Shown: positions 30,462 through 40,256, counted from the first letter of the stretch. The stretch: DNA of 64,000 nucleotides from Herbaspirillum sp. WKF16 (GCF_028993615.1 NZ_CP118632.1:2852001-2916000); one strand, 5' to 3'. Made by a program: numbers and translations. The notes: generated from the sequence alone by a model not told the origin.

Positions 30462-31493
30462 TCAGAATCCGGCCTGCAGCGACAGATAGACGCCGTTCTG
30501 CCGCTTGGGGTTGTAGACGGTAATGTCGCCCAGCGACACGTAGGCCAGCGTGGCCGACAGGTTCTTGGTCGGGAACCAGGCGAGGAAGACGTCGTAGTAG
30601 TCCTTCTCCTTGTCGGCCGACAGGTTGCGGGGCTTCATGCGGTATTCCGCGCCCAGCGCCAGCTTGCGGTTGATCAGGTAGGCCGCCGAGACCTCGCCCA
30701 TCGGCTGGTAGCGGTCGTTGAGATCGCCGCCGAAGCCCAGCAGGCCCATCTGGTTGGCCTTGGTCAGGCGCACCGTGGCGTTGAGCAGCAGACTCTGTTC
30801 CAGGAACAGCTTGGTGGCGGCGATGTAGTAGTCGATGCCGGCGTCGCTGGCCGCGCCCAGCTGCTTCACGCCGGTGACCGCGCCCAGGCCGCCGATGCCG
30901 TTATTGCGCTTGAACATGGCGCCGGCGGCGATCTGCGGCAGCCACCGGTCCTGGTCGTAGACGGCGTCGCCGGCCAGCTTGAGCTTCACCCCGAAGATGT
31001 CCTGGGTGATCCTGAGATTGTTCAGCGGCGCCAGGCTGCCGTAGAACTCCTGCTTGGCGGCGGAGAGTTCGACGCGATCCAGGATGCCCACCGCCACGCC
31101 GTAGGACTTGAGCTTGTAGTCCTGGGTGGCGACGTAGGTGTAGTGCGCGCTGGCGCCGTAGCTGTCGCGCGTGCCGTAGCCGGTGATCAGCGCCCAGGGC
31201 GTCAACCCGCCGCCACCGGCGCCTTCGACCTGGATCACGCCGCCGGTGGCGGTGAGCTTGCCCATGTCGGGCACCCAGCGCCGGTTCTGCGCCGGGTCGG
31301 CGGGATCGGGCCCGGCGGCGGGCGCGCCTTGCATGACCCGCTCCGCCTTCTTCTCCTGCGCGGCGGCCCAGGCTTCCTGCTCGCCGGCGCTCATCTGCGC
31401 CGCCATCTGCGCCATGGCCGGCGCCGCCAGCACGGCCAGCGCCGCGCCGGCGAACAGCGCCATGCGCTTCCCCGGTTTCAATTCAACCATCAT
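30462..31493 (-). CDS. DUF3034 family protein, probable outer membrane protein
   Basis: A 343-aa protein with a signal peptide (to about residue 28, AMAQ), a polar linker with AERVMQGAPAAGPDPADPAQNRRW, and then a long beta-rich part (GTRDSYGASAHYTYVATQDYKLK and similar alternating segments) that ends in Phe (YLSLQAGF), as in outer membrane beta-barrels. DUF3034 has no known function. It lies between the GGDEF-EAL gene and the exported truncated hemoglobin, a neighbourhood I recall from other beta- and gammaproteobacteria. The barrel is inferred from sequence pattern only. Confidence 0.85.
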   Translation of the reverse strand: MMVELKPGKRMALFAGAALAVLAAPAMAQMAAQMSAGEQEAWAAAQEKKAERVMQGAPAAGPDPADPAQNRRWVPDMGKLTATGGVIQVEGAGGGGLTPWALITGYGTRDSYGASAHYTYVATQDYKLKSYGVAVGILDRVELSAAKQEFYGSLAPLNNLRITQDIFGVKLKLAGDAVYDQDRWLPQIAAGAMFKRNNGIGGLGAVTGVKQLGAASDAGIDYYIAATKLFLEQSLLLNATVRLTKANQMGLLGFGGDLNDRYQPMGEVSAAYLINRKLALGAEYRMKPRNLSADKEKDYYDVFLAWFPTKNLSATLAYVSLGDITVYNPKRQNGVYLSLQAGF

Positions 31494-31606
31494 TCCCCCC
31501 TCTTGCTTGCGCCATATCGCTACGGCTGCCCCATGCCCGCGGCCCCGCATCTTCGCGGATGCGCCGCCGGCCTTACCCCATTTGATTTGATTGGCGCCCG
31601 CGCCGC

Positions 31607-33997
31607 TCAGACCGCCACGTTCTCCGACTGGTCCAGCATGGCCGGCGCGCGCCAGCTCTGCAGCCATTCGAGGAAGCGGTCCACCGGCATCGGCTTGCCC
31701 ATGAAATAGCCCTGCCCCTGGTCGCAGCCCATCTGCCGCAGCAGGAACCACACCGCCTCGCTTTCCACGCCTTCGGCCACCACGCGCAGGCCAAGGTTGT
31801 GGCCGAGGTCGATGGTGGAGCGCACGATCTTGGCGTCGTCCTGGTCTTGCTCCATCTTCATGACGAAGGACTTGTCGATCTTGAGCTCGTCCACCGGCAG
31901 GCTCTTCAGGTAGGCCAGCGACGAATAGCCGGTGCCGAAATCGTCGATGCCCAGCGCGAAGCCCATGCGCGACAGGCGTTCCAGCGTGTTCTGCGCGCGC
32001 GCCGGATCGTCCATGATGGCGCTCTCGGTGATCTCCAGGCAGAACATCTCGGGCGACAGCCGGTAGGTGTTGAGGATGGCGCCGAAAGCCGACGGCAGTT
32101 CCTGGTCCATCAGGTCGCGCGTGGACAGGTTGACCGAAAACTTGAGATGGATGCCGCGCCCCTGCAGCTCGCCGCACAGGCGCGCCACCTTTTCCATCAT
32201 CCAGGTGGTCAGCATGCGCACGAAGCCGGTGGTCTCGGCGAAAGGAATGAAATTATCCGGCCCGATGAATCCCTTCTCCGGATGGATCCAGCGCACCAGC
32301 GCCTCGGCCCCGATCACACTGCCGGAGGCCAGGTCCAGCTTGGGCTGCAGGTACAGCATGAATTCGTCGCGCTCCAGCGCGCGGCGCAGTTCGGACAACA
32401 GCGACAGGCTTTCCTGGCTGGTCTTGTCGATCGCGGGATCGTAGACCACCACGCCGCTGCCCTTGCGCTTGGCGGTGTACATCGCCACCTCGACGTGGCT
32501 CAGCAGCACGTCGCTGGTCTCGCCGTGTTCGGGGAAGCCGGCCACGCCGATGCCGGCGCCCAGGTCCACCGTCTGCTCCTGCAGCGACAGGGGATGCTCC
32601 AGCGCGCGCAGGATGTGAATCGCCTGCTCGACCGCTTCGTCAAGATCGGCGCCGGGAAGCAGGATGGCGAACTCGTCGCCGCCCAGGCGCGCCACCTTGG
32701 CGTCTGGACGCAGCAACTGGTCGGCCAGGCGATGCGCCACCTGGCGCAGCAGGTCGTCGCCGAAACTGTGGCCGAGCACGTCGTTGACCTGCTGGAAGCG
32801 GTCCAGGTCCATCATCAGGATATGGCAGGTGCCGTGCGGCACTTCGCGCGCGGCGGCGATGGCGTCCTTGAGCAGGTCGGCGAACTGCACGCGGTTGGGC
32901 AGGTCGGTCAACTGGTCCTGGTACGCCAGGCGGCTGATCTTGAGCTCACGGGTGGAAATCTCGGCGCGCATGGTCTCGAAGGCGCCGGCCAGCCGGCCGA
33001 TCTCGTCATGCCGGCGGATCTGCACGCCCTCGCTGTAGTCGCCCGCGCCGAGGCGCTTGGCGACCGCGGCCAGCTCGCGCAGCGGACTGGTGATGCGGCG
33101 CGCCATCACGGCGCTGGCCAGCGCGGCGATCAACACGCCCAGGATGGTGATGGTCAGCAGGATCACCTGCAGCCGGTGATACGGCGCGACCGCCTCGCTG
33201 ACCGAGCGCTGCAGCACCACCACGGCTTCCTGGCCGCTGCTGGAGCGGGCCAGCGGCAACACGCGGGCGCGGTATTCGTTGCCGTAGATCTGCAGGTCGG
33301 AGACGCCGGAAACCTTCATCGCCGGCGCATGCATTTCCTTGGACAGCATGGAGGCCGCATCCGGCGCCAGCGTGGACACATCCGAGGCCCAGCCGCTGGC
33401 GCCGCGGTTGCTCACCAGGATGGAGACCTGCAGCGAGGACAGCGCGCGCATGTCGGCGATCAGTTGCCGATCCACCGGGAAACCCATGACGACCCAGGCG
33501 ATGGTGACGGGGGCCTTGATCGGCACGGCCACGATCTGGAACATGCTGTCGCCGACGATGACGTTGTCGGCCGCGCCGTTCTCGGCCTCGGGCTTGCGGA
33601 TCAGCTCCATGCTGCTGCGCTGCAGGTCGGTGTCGGGATATTCCAGGGTGGAGGCGCGGATCTGGCCGTCGGTGCCGATCAGCATCGCCATCGAGGCGCC
33701 GATGCGGGCGCCGTGGTTGGCCAATACCGAATTGATGGTGTCGCGGTCGTCGGTGCCGATGGCCTGGCGGAAGCCGAAATCGGAGGCCAGCAGGCGCGCC
33801 CCCAGGGTCAGCTTTTGCGCGTTCTGGTCCAGCAGCCGCGCGAACACCCGCTGGCCGATCGCCAGCTCGTCGGTGATCGCATTGCGGGCATTGCCGTCGA
33901 TCGCCTTGCGGATGGCGGCGAAGCCGGCCAGCTGCACCACCACGATGAGGATGATGAACAGCGCGACGATCTTGCTTTCCAGGCGATACAAACGCAC
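31607..33997 (-). CDS. Membrane-bound GGDEF-EAL c-di-GMP enzyme
   Basis: A 796-aa protein. A first helix (about 9-29) and a second (about 277-299) flank a periplasmic sensor domain; HAMP follows, then GGDEF and EAL domains. LGGDEFAILL is intact, but the RxxD inhibitory site five residues before it is not (RPDA instead). The EAL domain has EALVRW, FSVNLS, EITES and DDFGTGYSS, so phosphodiesterase activity is expected. Diguanylate cyclase activity is also possible. It sits between the cupredoxin-like gene and the DUF3034 gene on the same strand, so its periplasmic input may relate to their function. Confidence 0.92.
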   Translation of the reverse strand: MRLYRLESKIVALFIILIVVVQLAGFAAIRKAIDGNARNAITDELAIGQRVFARLLDQNAQKLTLGARLLASDFGFRQAIGTDDRDTINSVLANHGARIGASMAMLIGTDGQIRASTLEYPDTDLQRSSMELIRKPEAENGAADNVIVGDSMFQIVAVPIKAPVTIAWVVMGFPVDRQLIADMRALSSLQVSILVSNRGASGWASDVSTLAPDAASMLSKEMHAPAMKVSGVSDLQIYGNEYRARVLPLARSSSGQEAVVVLQRSVSEAVAPYHRLQVILLTITILGVLIAALASAVMARRITSPLRELAAVAKRLGAGDYSEGVQIRRHDEIGRLAGAFETMRAEISTRELKISRLAYQDQLTDLPNRVQFADLLKDAIAAAREVPHGTCHILMMDLDRFQQVNDVLGHSFGDDLLRQVAHRLADQLLRPDAKVARLGGDEFAILLPGADLDEAVEQAIHILRALEHPLSLQEQTVDLGAGIGVAGFPEHGETSDVLLSHVEVAMYTAKRKGSGVVVYDPAIDKTSQESLSLLSELRRALERDEFMLYLQPKLDLASGSVIGAEALVRWIHPEKGFIGPDNFIPFAETTGFVRMLTTWMMEKVARLCGELQGRGIHLKFSVNLSTRDLMDQELPSAFGAILNTYRLSPEMFCLEITESAIMDDPARAQNTLERLSRMGFALGIDDFGTGYSSLAYLKSLPVDELKIDKSFVMKMEQDQDDAKIVRSTIDLGHNLGLRVVAEGVESEAVWFLLRQMGCDQGQGYFMGKPMPVDRFLEWLQSWRAPAMLDQSENVAV

Positions 33998-34040
33998 CGA
34001 AGCCCCCGCTTCCTTTATCCGAATAGTGTGGGTGCGCGCC

Positions 34041-34673
34041 TTACAGCGGCACCGCCTTGACGTTGAGCTTGATGGCCGCCTTGAGCTCGCCGCCCTGCAC
34101 CTGCAGGGGCTGCTCGACCGCAGCCTGGTTCTGCGCCATCGTGAAATACCAGGCCTTGAGCGTGTACCTGCCGTTGCCCAGGCCGTCCAGCTTCACCGTG
34201 CCGCTGCGGTCGGTGACGCCGAAATACGGCGTATTGACCACCTGCACGTAGGCCACCATCTGGTCGTGGATATTGCAGCCCAGCACCACGGTGCCGGGCT
34301 TGTCGAACACCACCGGGCTGCCGGGCGTGCCTGAATACAGCTTCAGCTCGAAGGTCTTGGCGGGCGAAAAGGAATAGACGTGGTGGCGCACCGTGTCGCG
34401 GTTGGGGAACAGGATCGGCGTTCCGGTCTGCACCACGGAGACCAGCGGGAAAAAGGTCTTGTTCTTCTGCTCGATCTCGGTCGGCCGCGGCGGCCTCGAC
34501 GGCGCCGGCGCGCCCACCGGCTCGGCATAGACCACGGCGTTGGGTACCGGCTGGCCGGCCGCATCCAGCACTTCGACGGACACCGCCGCCTGCGCCGCCG
34601 TGGCCGTCAACATGGCGGCCAGCAGCACCGCTTCCCCCGCACGCCTTGTCAGGCTGATTATTGTGTGCCGCAT
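34041..34673 (-). CDS. Cupredoxin-like periplasmic protein (annotated elsewhere as methylamine utilization protein)
   Basis: A 210-aa protein with a signal peptide (to about residue 29, TAAQAA). It has an Ig-like start (VSVEVLDAAGQPVPNAVVYAEP) and a plastocyanin-like region: LFPNRDTVRHHVYSFS and VVLGCNIHDQMVAYVQV, where His and Cys form the type I copper pattern. The end is a carboxypeptidase-regulatory-like beta domain (DRSGTVKLDGLGNGRYTLKAWY). The methylamine name is historical and not supported by nearby genes. It heads the leftward cluster with the GGDEF-EAL, DUF3034 and hemoglobin genes. Confidence 0.85.
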   Translation of the reverse strand: MRHTIISLTRRAGEAVLLAAMLTATAAQAAVSVEVLDAAGQPVPNAVVYAEPVGAPAPSRPPRPTEIEQKNKTFFPLVSVVQTGTPILFPNRDTVRHHVYSFSPAKTFELKLYSGTPGSPVVFDKPGTVVLGCNIHDQMVAYVQVVNTPYFGVTDRSGTVKLDGLGNGRYTLKAWYFTMAQNQAAVEQPLQVQGGELKAAIKLNVKAVPL

Positions 34674-34829
34674 GATCGATCAATAGGGTTGGAACGAAGC
34701 CGCCGCAAGGTGCGCGCCGGCAAGAATTCCGTCCACTATACGGCAGGCCGCAGGAAATGAAATAAGGAAGTTTCTGAGTTGCCGGGCGTCACTGCCGCGC
34801 CGTGGCGGCGGCAGCGGACGGGCTTGGCA

Positions 34830-35456
34830 TTATGCCTGCGAATCCTTGCGGGATGCTGTCAGGTAACCGATCACCGCCGGTACGATCTCGGGCCGCACGC
34901 TGCCCGGCGAGAGGCCGCCGGGGCCGGTCAGCACCACCGCGTTGATCAGCGCGCGCAGCATGCGCTGGATGACGAAGGTGGCCACGTCCAGGTCGGGCGT
35001 GGTGATGCTGGCGCGATGCTTCTCCAGCACGCTGCGGATGGCGTCGAAGAAGCGCTGCCGGATTTCGGTGGAGACCGGCAGGTTGTACGCCGGGAATTCT
35101 TCTTCCAGGATGCGATTGAGTTCCGGCTCCACCAGGTGGGCCGCGACTAGGGCGTCGATCAGCGCCTCGAAGTCGCTCTGCAGCGAGCCGGCGCCGTCGA
35201 AGTGCGCGGCCACGTCCTCGAACAGGCCCAGCATGCGGGTGACGTGGCGCTCGCGCAGCGCGAAGATCAACGCATCCTTGTTGGGAAAATACTGGTACAA
35301 CGAGCCCACGCTGATGCCGGCCGATTCCGCCACCAGGTTGGTGTTGGTCTTGGCGTAGCCGCGCTCGACCAGCACGCGCGACATGGCATCGAGAATCGTG
35401 TCGACCATCGCCCGCGAACGCGCCTGGCGAGGTTCTTTTCTGGGTTGCAGTTTCAT
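34830..35456 (-). CDS. TetR family regulator of the adjacent efflux operon
   Basis: A 208-aa repressor-type protein. The N-terminal helix-turn-helix (about residues 12-60) has LVERGYAKTNTNLVAESAGISVGSLYQYFPNKDALI, shown here as a region of the TetR fold. The C-terminal ligand domain is all helical. It is read away from the outer membrane factor/EmrA/EmrB operon, with two similar operator-like elements in the gap, so it probably represses both sides until a drug or metabolite binds. Confidence 0.92.
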   Translation of the reverse strand: MKLQPRKEPRQARSRAMVDTILDAMSRVLVERGYAKTNTNLVAESAGISVGSLYQYFPNKDALIFALRERHVTRMLGLFEDVAAHFDGAGSLQSDFEALIDALVAAHLVEPELNRILEEEFPAYNLPVSTEIRQRFFDAIRSVLEKHRASITTPDLDVATFVIQRMLRALINAVVLTGPGGLSPGSVRPEIVPAVIGYLTASRKDSQA

Positions 35457-35505
35457 TTTTCAGCTTCGGTAAGGAATTCGCCGGTCTCCGACGCGAATTC
35501 ACAAC

Positions 35506-35558
35506 ATGAGTTATTGTTCGTATCTCAGAGTATAATACAAAAATGAGTTTTTACTCGT
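35506..35558. promoter_or_regulatory. Twin operators around the efflux promoter
   Basis: ATGAGTTATTGTTCGT (35506-35521) and ATGAGTTTTTACTCGT (35543-35558) match at 13 of 16 bases and start 37 bp apart. The second contains the inverted repeat GAGT/ACTC. TATAAT (35531-35536) lies between them, so bound repressor would cover the promoter. Confidence 0.65.
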
Positions 35559-35732
35559 CAGCCACTCGGCGACATCGTGCAACGGACTCGCGTAAAGATT
35601 TGCAGGCGGCCGGGAATCCCCGCCCCGCCTGCCGCATCGCCCGATCCAGCCGTGCCGCGCCAAGCGCGACGAACCCGTAACGAGAGATCGCAAAATAACT
35701 CGCATCGCCAAAATTTCAACGTGGAGAATCCT

Positions 35733-37268
35733 ATGAAACGCATCACGTCGCCCGCCTACCGTCCGCGGGCGATCGCCGCTGTTGCCGCCCTGATCGGCGT
35801 GGTGGGCCTGACGGGCTGCGCCAGCTTCGCCGGCATCGGCAGCGACAAGCACATCGCGCAAGCCTCCGATTTTGCCACGCAACGCAGTTTGTCGAATCCG
35901 CAGCAGCAAAATCAGCAGAACCCGCAAAATCCAGCAGGCGCCGGCCAATGGCCCGGCAGCGACTGGGTTGGCCAGTTCGGCGACGCGCAGCTGAGCGCGC
36001 TGATCGAGGAAGCGCTGGCGTCCAGCCCCAACCTGCAGCAGGCGCGGGCCCGCATCGCCGCCGCCGGCGCCATGGCCGAAGCCCGCGGCGCGCCGCTGTT
36101 GCCCAATGTGAGCGCCGAAGCCTCGATCATCCGCAACCAGTTCTCCAATACCACTATCTATCCTGAACCCTACGGCGGCAACTGGTTCAACGAAAAGAAG
36201 GCCGGCATCAACGTCGGCTACGAACTGGATCTGTGGGACAAGAACCACGCGGCGCTGGCGCAGGCGATCTCGAGCGAGAAGGCGGCCGAAGCGAGCGAGC
36301 AGGAAGCTCGCCTGGCGCTGACCACCTCCATCGTCTCGGCCTACAGCCAGTTGGCCGCGCAGTATGCGCTGCACGACATCCTCCGGCGCACCGTGGACCA
36401 GCGCGAGTCGCTGCAGAAGATCACCGCCGACCGCGTGCGCACCGGCCTGGATACCCAGATCGAACGTAACCAGTCGCGCAGCAGCAGCGCCGACGCCCGC
36501 GCCCAGCTGGAGCAAAGCGAAGGCCAGATCCTGCTGACCCGCCAGCAGCTCGGCGCGCTGACCGGCCGCGGCCCCGACCGCGGCCTGCAGCTGGCGGCGC
36601 CGCAAATGACCCGGCTGGCCACGCCGGCACTGCCGGCCGACCTGCCGCTGAACCTGCTGGGCCGCCGCCCCGACATCGTGGCCGCGCGCTGGCAGGTGGA
36701 AGCCGCCAGCCACGGCATCGACGTCGCCAAGGCGCGCTTCTATCCGGACATCAACCTGACCGCGATGATCGGCTTCGACACGCTGTTGAACAGCAATCCC
36801 TTCACCGCCGCCAGCAAGAGCATCGCCTACGGGCCCGCGATCACGCTGCCCATCTTCGAGGGCGGCGCCCTGCGCGCCGGCCTCAAGGGCGAATACGCCA
36901 ACTACGAGCTGGCCGTGGCGACCTACAACAAGTCGCTCAACGACGCCTATGCCGACGTGGCGCGCCAGATCGCCTCGATCAACTCGACCGAGCGCCAGTT
37001 GCCGATCCGCCGCGAGGCGCTGGAAGCGGCCGAACGCGCCTACGACCTGGCGCGCGAACGCTATCGCATCGGCCTGGTGTCGCAGCTGACGCTGCTCTCG
37101 GCCGAGACCGCGGTGCTGGCGCAGCGCCAGGCCATGGTCAGCCTGGAAGCGGCGCGCCGCGACCAGCAGGTGGCGCTGTACAAGGCGCTGGGCGGCGGCT
37201 TCGATGCGCGACAGGCGGGCCTGGCCCTGAACGGCCCGGCCGGCCCGGACAAGGTCAAGCAGCCCTGA
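35733..37268 (+). CDS. Outer membrane efflux lipoprotein (NodT/OprM type)
   Basis: A 511-aa outer membrane channel. The lipobox LTGC gives Cys29 as the lipidated residue. The two OEP repeats are visible: QWPGSDWVGQFGDAQLSALIEEAL, LQQARARIAAAGAMAEARGA, then LPADLPLNLLGRRPDIVAARWQVEAAS and ARERYRIGLVSQLTLLSAE. It forms the exit channel of a tripartite pump with EmrA- and EmrB-type genes directly downstream. GTGGAGAAT lies just before the ATG at 35733. The 150-bp leader carries the twin TetR operators. Confidence 0.94.
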   Translation: MKRITSPAYRPRAIAAVAALIGVVGLTGCASFAGIGSDKHIAQASDFATQRSLSNPQQQNQQNPQNPAGAGQWPGSDWVGQFGDAQLSALIEEALASSPNLQQARARIAAAGAMAEARGAPLLPNVSAEASIIRNQFSNTTIYPEPYGGNWFNEKKAGINVGYELDLWDKNHAALAQAISSEKAAEASEQEARLALTTSIVSAYSQLAAQYALHDILRRTVDQRESLQKITADRVRTGLDTQIERNQSRSSSADARAQLEQSEGQILLTRQQLGALTGRGPDRGLQLAAPQMTRLATPALPADLPLNLLGRRPDIVAARWQVEAASHGIDVAKARFYPDINLTAMIGFDTLLNSNPFTAASKSIAYGPAITLPIFEGGALRAGLKGEYANYELAVATYNKSLNDAYADVARQIASINSTERQLPIRREALEAAERAYDLARERYRIGLVSQLTLLSAETAVLAQRQAMVSLEAARRDQQVALYKALGGGFDARQAGLALNGPAGPDKVKQP

Positions 37269-37394
37269 CCCCATGACCACAGCGCCCGCCGCCGGACTCT
37301 CATCCATCCGGCCGGCGGCGGGCAAGGCGCGCCGCGCGGCTTGAAGCGGCGCAGCCCGACAATCGCTTACGAAAAAAATCAAACGGAGTAATCC

Positions 37395-38639
37395 ATGAGT
37401 GACAGCACCACCCAGAACGCCCCCGGCGCTCCCGCCCAAAACGCCAACGCCAACGGCAAACCGGCCGGCAACGGCAAACGCAAGCGCCAGCTATTGCTGC
37501 TGACGCTGGCGCTGGTCATCGTCGCCATCGCCTTCTTCCTGTACTGGCTGCTGCATGGCCGCTTCTTCGAAGAGACCGACGACGCCTACGTCGGCGGCAA
37601 TATCGTGCAGATCTCCGCCCAGCTCGGCGGCACGGTGACCTCGATCAAGGCCGACGACACCCAGGTCGTCAAGGCCGGCCAGCAATTGGTGACGCTGGAC
37701 GCCGCCGACACCAGGCTGGCGCTGTCGCAGGCCGAGGCCGCACTGGCCCAGGCCGTGCGCCAGACCCGCCAGCTGTTCCTCAACAACGATACCCTGGCCG
37801 CCAATGTCGCCGCCGCCGAATCCAACCTGGCGCGCGCCCAGGACGACATGCAGCGCCGCCAGGCCGGCCTGGCGTCCGGTGCGGTCTCGCAGGAAGACGT
37901 CTCGCACGCCCGCGACGCGCTCAAGAGCGCCAGCGCCGCGCTCGACCAGACCCGCGCCGCCGCCGCCGCCAACCGCGCGCTGACCGACCACACCAGCGTC
38001 ACCGAGCACCCCAACGTGCTGCAGGCCGCCACCGCCGTGCGCAACGCCTACCTGAACTACGCCCGCGTCAACATCGTGGCGCCGGTGTCGGGCTTCGTCT
38101 CCAAGCGTTCGGTGCAGGTCGGCCAGCGCATCGCCGCCGGCAGCCCGCTGATGGCCATCGTGCCGCTGGAGCAGATCTGGATCGACGCCAACTTCAAGGA
38201 AGGCCAGCTCAAGCATATCCGCATCGGCCAGCCGGTCGAAGTGGTGGCCGACGTGTACGGCTCGGACGTCAAGTACAAGGGTACCGTGATCGGCTTCTCG
38301 GCCGGCACCGGCGGCGCCTTCTCGCTGCTGCCGGCGCAGAACGCCACCGGCAACTGGATCAAGGTGGTGCAACGCGTGCCGGTGCGCATCGCGCTCGATC
38401 CCGAGCAGGTGCGCGCGCATCCGCTGCGCATCGGCCTGTCGACCACCGCCACCGTGGACATCCACGGCGACGGCAAGCAGTTGGAGAACGCTCCGGCCAA
38501 CTACCAGACCAACGTCTATGACGACCTGGGCAAGCAGGCCGACGCCATCGTCGAACGCATCATCGGCGACAACGCCAGCGGCCTGCCGGCGCCCAAGAAG
38601 GCCAAGCCCGCCGCCGCTGCGGCCGTGCCGCACACCTGA
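37395..38639 (+). CDS. emrA: EmrA-type membrane fusion protein (HlyD family)
   Basis: A 414-aa periplasmic adaptor. The Asn/Gly-rich first 30 residues are cytosolic; a transmembrane helix follows (about 34-55, LLLLTLALVIVAIAFFLYWLL). The biotin-lipoyl-like half motifs (DDAYVGGNIVQISAQLGGTV and YARVNIVAPVSGFVSKRSV) flank an alpha-helical hairpin. It bridges the inner membrane pump EmrB and the outer membrane channel. The end is Lys/Ala/Pro-rich. CGGAGTAA lies just before the ATG. Confidence 0.93.
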   Translation: MSDSTTQNAPGAPAQNANANGKPAGNGKRKRQLLLLTLALVIVAIAFFLYWLLHGRFFEETDDAYVGGNIVQISAQLGGTVTSIKADDTQVVKAGQQLVTLDAADTRLALSQAEAALAQAVRQTRQLFLNNDTLAANVAAAESNLARAQDDMQRRQAGLASGAVSQEDVSHARDALKSASAALDQTRAAAAANRALTDHTSVTEHPNVLQAATAVRNAYLNYARVNIVAPVSGFVSKRSVQVGQRIAAGSPLMAIVPLEQIWIDANFKEGQLKHIRIGQPVEVVADVYGSDVKYKGTVIGFSAGTGGAFSLLPAQNATGNWIKVVQRVPVRIALDPEQVRAHPLRIGLSTTATVDIHGDGKQLENAPANYQTNVYDDLGKQADAIVERIIGDNASGLPAPKKAKPAAAAAVPHT

Positions 38640-38681
38640 TCCGGGCTCATCGAGCTGAACTGATACGCGACTGGTATTCCT

Positions 38682-40256
38682 ATGGCCAATAGCCCTACCC
38701 CTTCCACTCCGTACGCGCCGCCTCCGCCGCTGACCGGCGCCAACCTGGTGCTGGGCACGCTGTCGGTGTCGCTGGCGGTGTTCATGAACGTGCTCGACTC
38801 GTCGATCGCCAACGTGGCCATCCCCACCATCTCGGGCAACCTCGGCGTCTCCGTCGACGAGGGCACCTGGGTCATCACCTCGTTTGCGGCGGCCAATGCG
38901 ATCTCGATTCCCCTGACCGGCTGGCTCACGCAACGCCTGGGCGCGGTGCGCCTGTTCGTCACCTCGGTGCTGCTGTTCGTGATCGCCTCCTGGCTGTGCG
39001 GACTGGCGCCCACCCTGCCCATCCTGCTGGCCGCGCGCGTGCTGCAGGGCCTGGTGGCCGGCCCCATGGTGCCGCTGTCGCAGTCGCTGCTCTTGGGCGC
39101 CTATCCCAAGTCCAAGGCTTCGTTCGCGCTCGCGCTATGGGGCATGACCGCGGTGGTGGCGCCGGTGGCCGGCCCGGCGCTGGGCGGCTGGATCACCGAT
39201 AGCTACACCTGGCCCTGGATCTTCTACATCAACGTGCCGGTCGGCCTGATCGCGGCCGGCGTCACGCTGGCCATCTACCGCTCGCGCGAGACGCCGATCC
39301 ACAAGCTGCCCATCGACAAGATCGGCCTGGCGCTGCTGGTGACCTGGGTGGCGGCCTTCCAGATCATGCTCGACAAGGGCAAGGACCTGGACTGGTTCTC
39401 CTCGCCCACCATCGTCACGCTGGGCATCATCGCGGCGGTGGCCTTCGCCTACTTCGTGGTGTGGGAGCTCAACAACGATCACCCGGTGGTCGACCTGCGC
39501 CTGTTCGGGCGGCGCAACTTCGCCGGCGGCACCATCGCCATCTCGATCGGCTACGGCGTGTTCTTCGGCAACCTGGTGATCCTGCCGCAGTGGCTGCAGC
39601 AATACCTGGGCTACCGCTCCATCGACTCGGGCCTGTCGACCGCGCCGATCGGCATCTTCGCGGTGATCCTGATGCCGCTGATCGGGCGCTTCCTGCCGAT
39701 GGTCGATGCGCGCAAGGTGGCCACGGCGTCCTTCATCGGCTTTGCCCTGGTGTTCTGGCTGCGCTCGCATTACAACCTGGACGTCGACCAGGTGACCGTG
39801 ATCCTGCCCACGCTGCTGCAGGGCATCCCGACGGCGATGTTCTTCGTGCCGCTCACCGTGCTGCTGCTGTCGGGCCTGCCGCCCGAACGGATCCCGGCGG
39901 CAGCGGGCCTGTCGTCCTTCGTGCGGGTGTTCTGCGGCGCGGTGGGGACCTCGATCTCCACCACCGCCTGGAACAACCGCACCATCATGCACCACGCCCA
40001 GCTGACCGAGCACGCCACGCCCTACAGCCCCTGGCTGCAGCAGACCTTCAGCAACATCGGCAGCGTGCTGGGCCTGAACCAGGAGCAGACGGCCGGCATG
40101 GTGGTGCGCACCATCACCTTCCAGGCGGCGATGCTGGGCATCAACGACATCTTCTATGTCTCGGCGGTGATCTTCCTGGTGATCATCCCGCTGATCTGGA
40201 TCATCAAGCCGTCCAAGGGCGGCGCCGGCGCGGCCGAGGCTTCAGCCGCGCACTGA
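38682..40256 (+). CDS. emrB: EmrB/QacA family drug:proton antiporter (DHA2, 14 helices)
   Basis: A 524-aa major facilitator. Motif D1 (LDSSIANVAIPTISGNLGVS), motif A-like segment (LTQRLGAVRLFV) and the antiporter motif C (GPALGGWITDSYTWPWIFYINVPVG) are present. It should export hydrophobic drugs or metabolites driven by protons, with the EmrA protein and the NodT-type channel encoded upstream. The start is 42 bp after emrA. A terminator follows. The natural substrate is unknown. Confidence 0.95.
   Translation: MANSPTPSTPYAPPPPLTGANLVLGTLSVSLAVFMNVLDSSIANVAIPTISGNLGVSVDEGTWVITSFAAANAISIPLTGWLTQRLGAVRLFVTSVLLFVIASWLCGLAPTLPILLAARVLQGLVAGPMVPLSQSLLLGAYPKSKASFALALWGMTAVVAPVAGPALGGWITDSYTWPWIFYINVPVGLIAAGVTLAIYRSRETPIHKLPIDKIGLALLVTWVAAFQIMLDKGKDLDWFSSPTIVTLGIIAAVAFAYFVVWELNNDHPVVDLRLFGRRNFAGGTIAISIGYGVFFGNLVILPQWLQQYLGYRSIDSGLSTAPIGIFAVILMPLIGRFLPMVDARKVATASFIGFALVFWLRSHYNLDVDQVTVILPTLLQGIPTAMFFVPLTVLLLSGLPPERIPAAAGLSSFVRVFCGAVGTSISTTAWNNRTIMHHAQLTEHATPYSPWLQQTFSNIGSVLGLNQEQTAGMVVRTITFQAAMLGINDIFYVSAVIFLVIIPLIWIIKPSKGGAGAAEASAAH

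Noticed and set aside
34041..34673. Functional link to methylamine utilisation suggested by the family name
   Set aside because: No mau genes are present; the cupredoxin-like features explain the sequence without that role.
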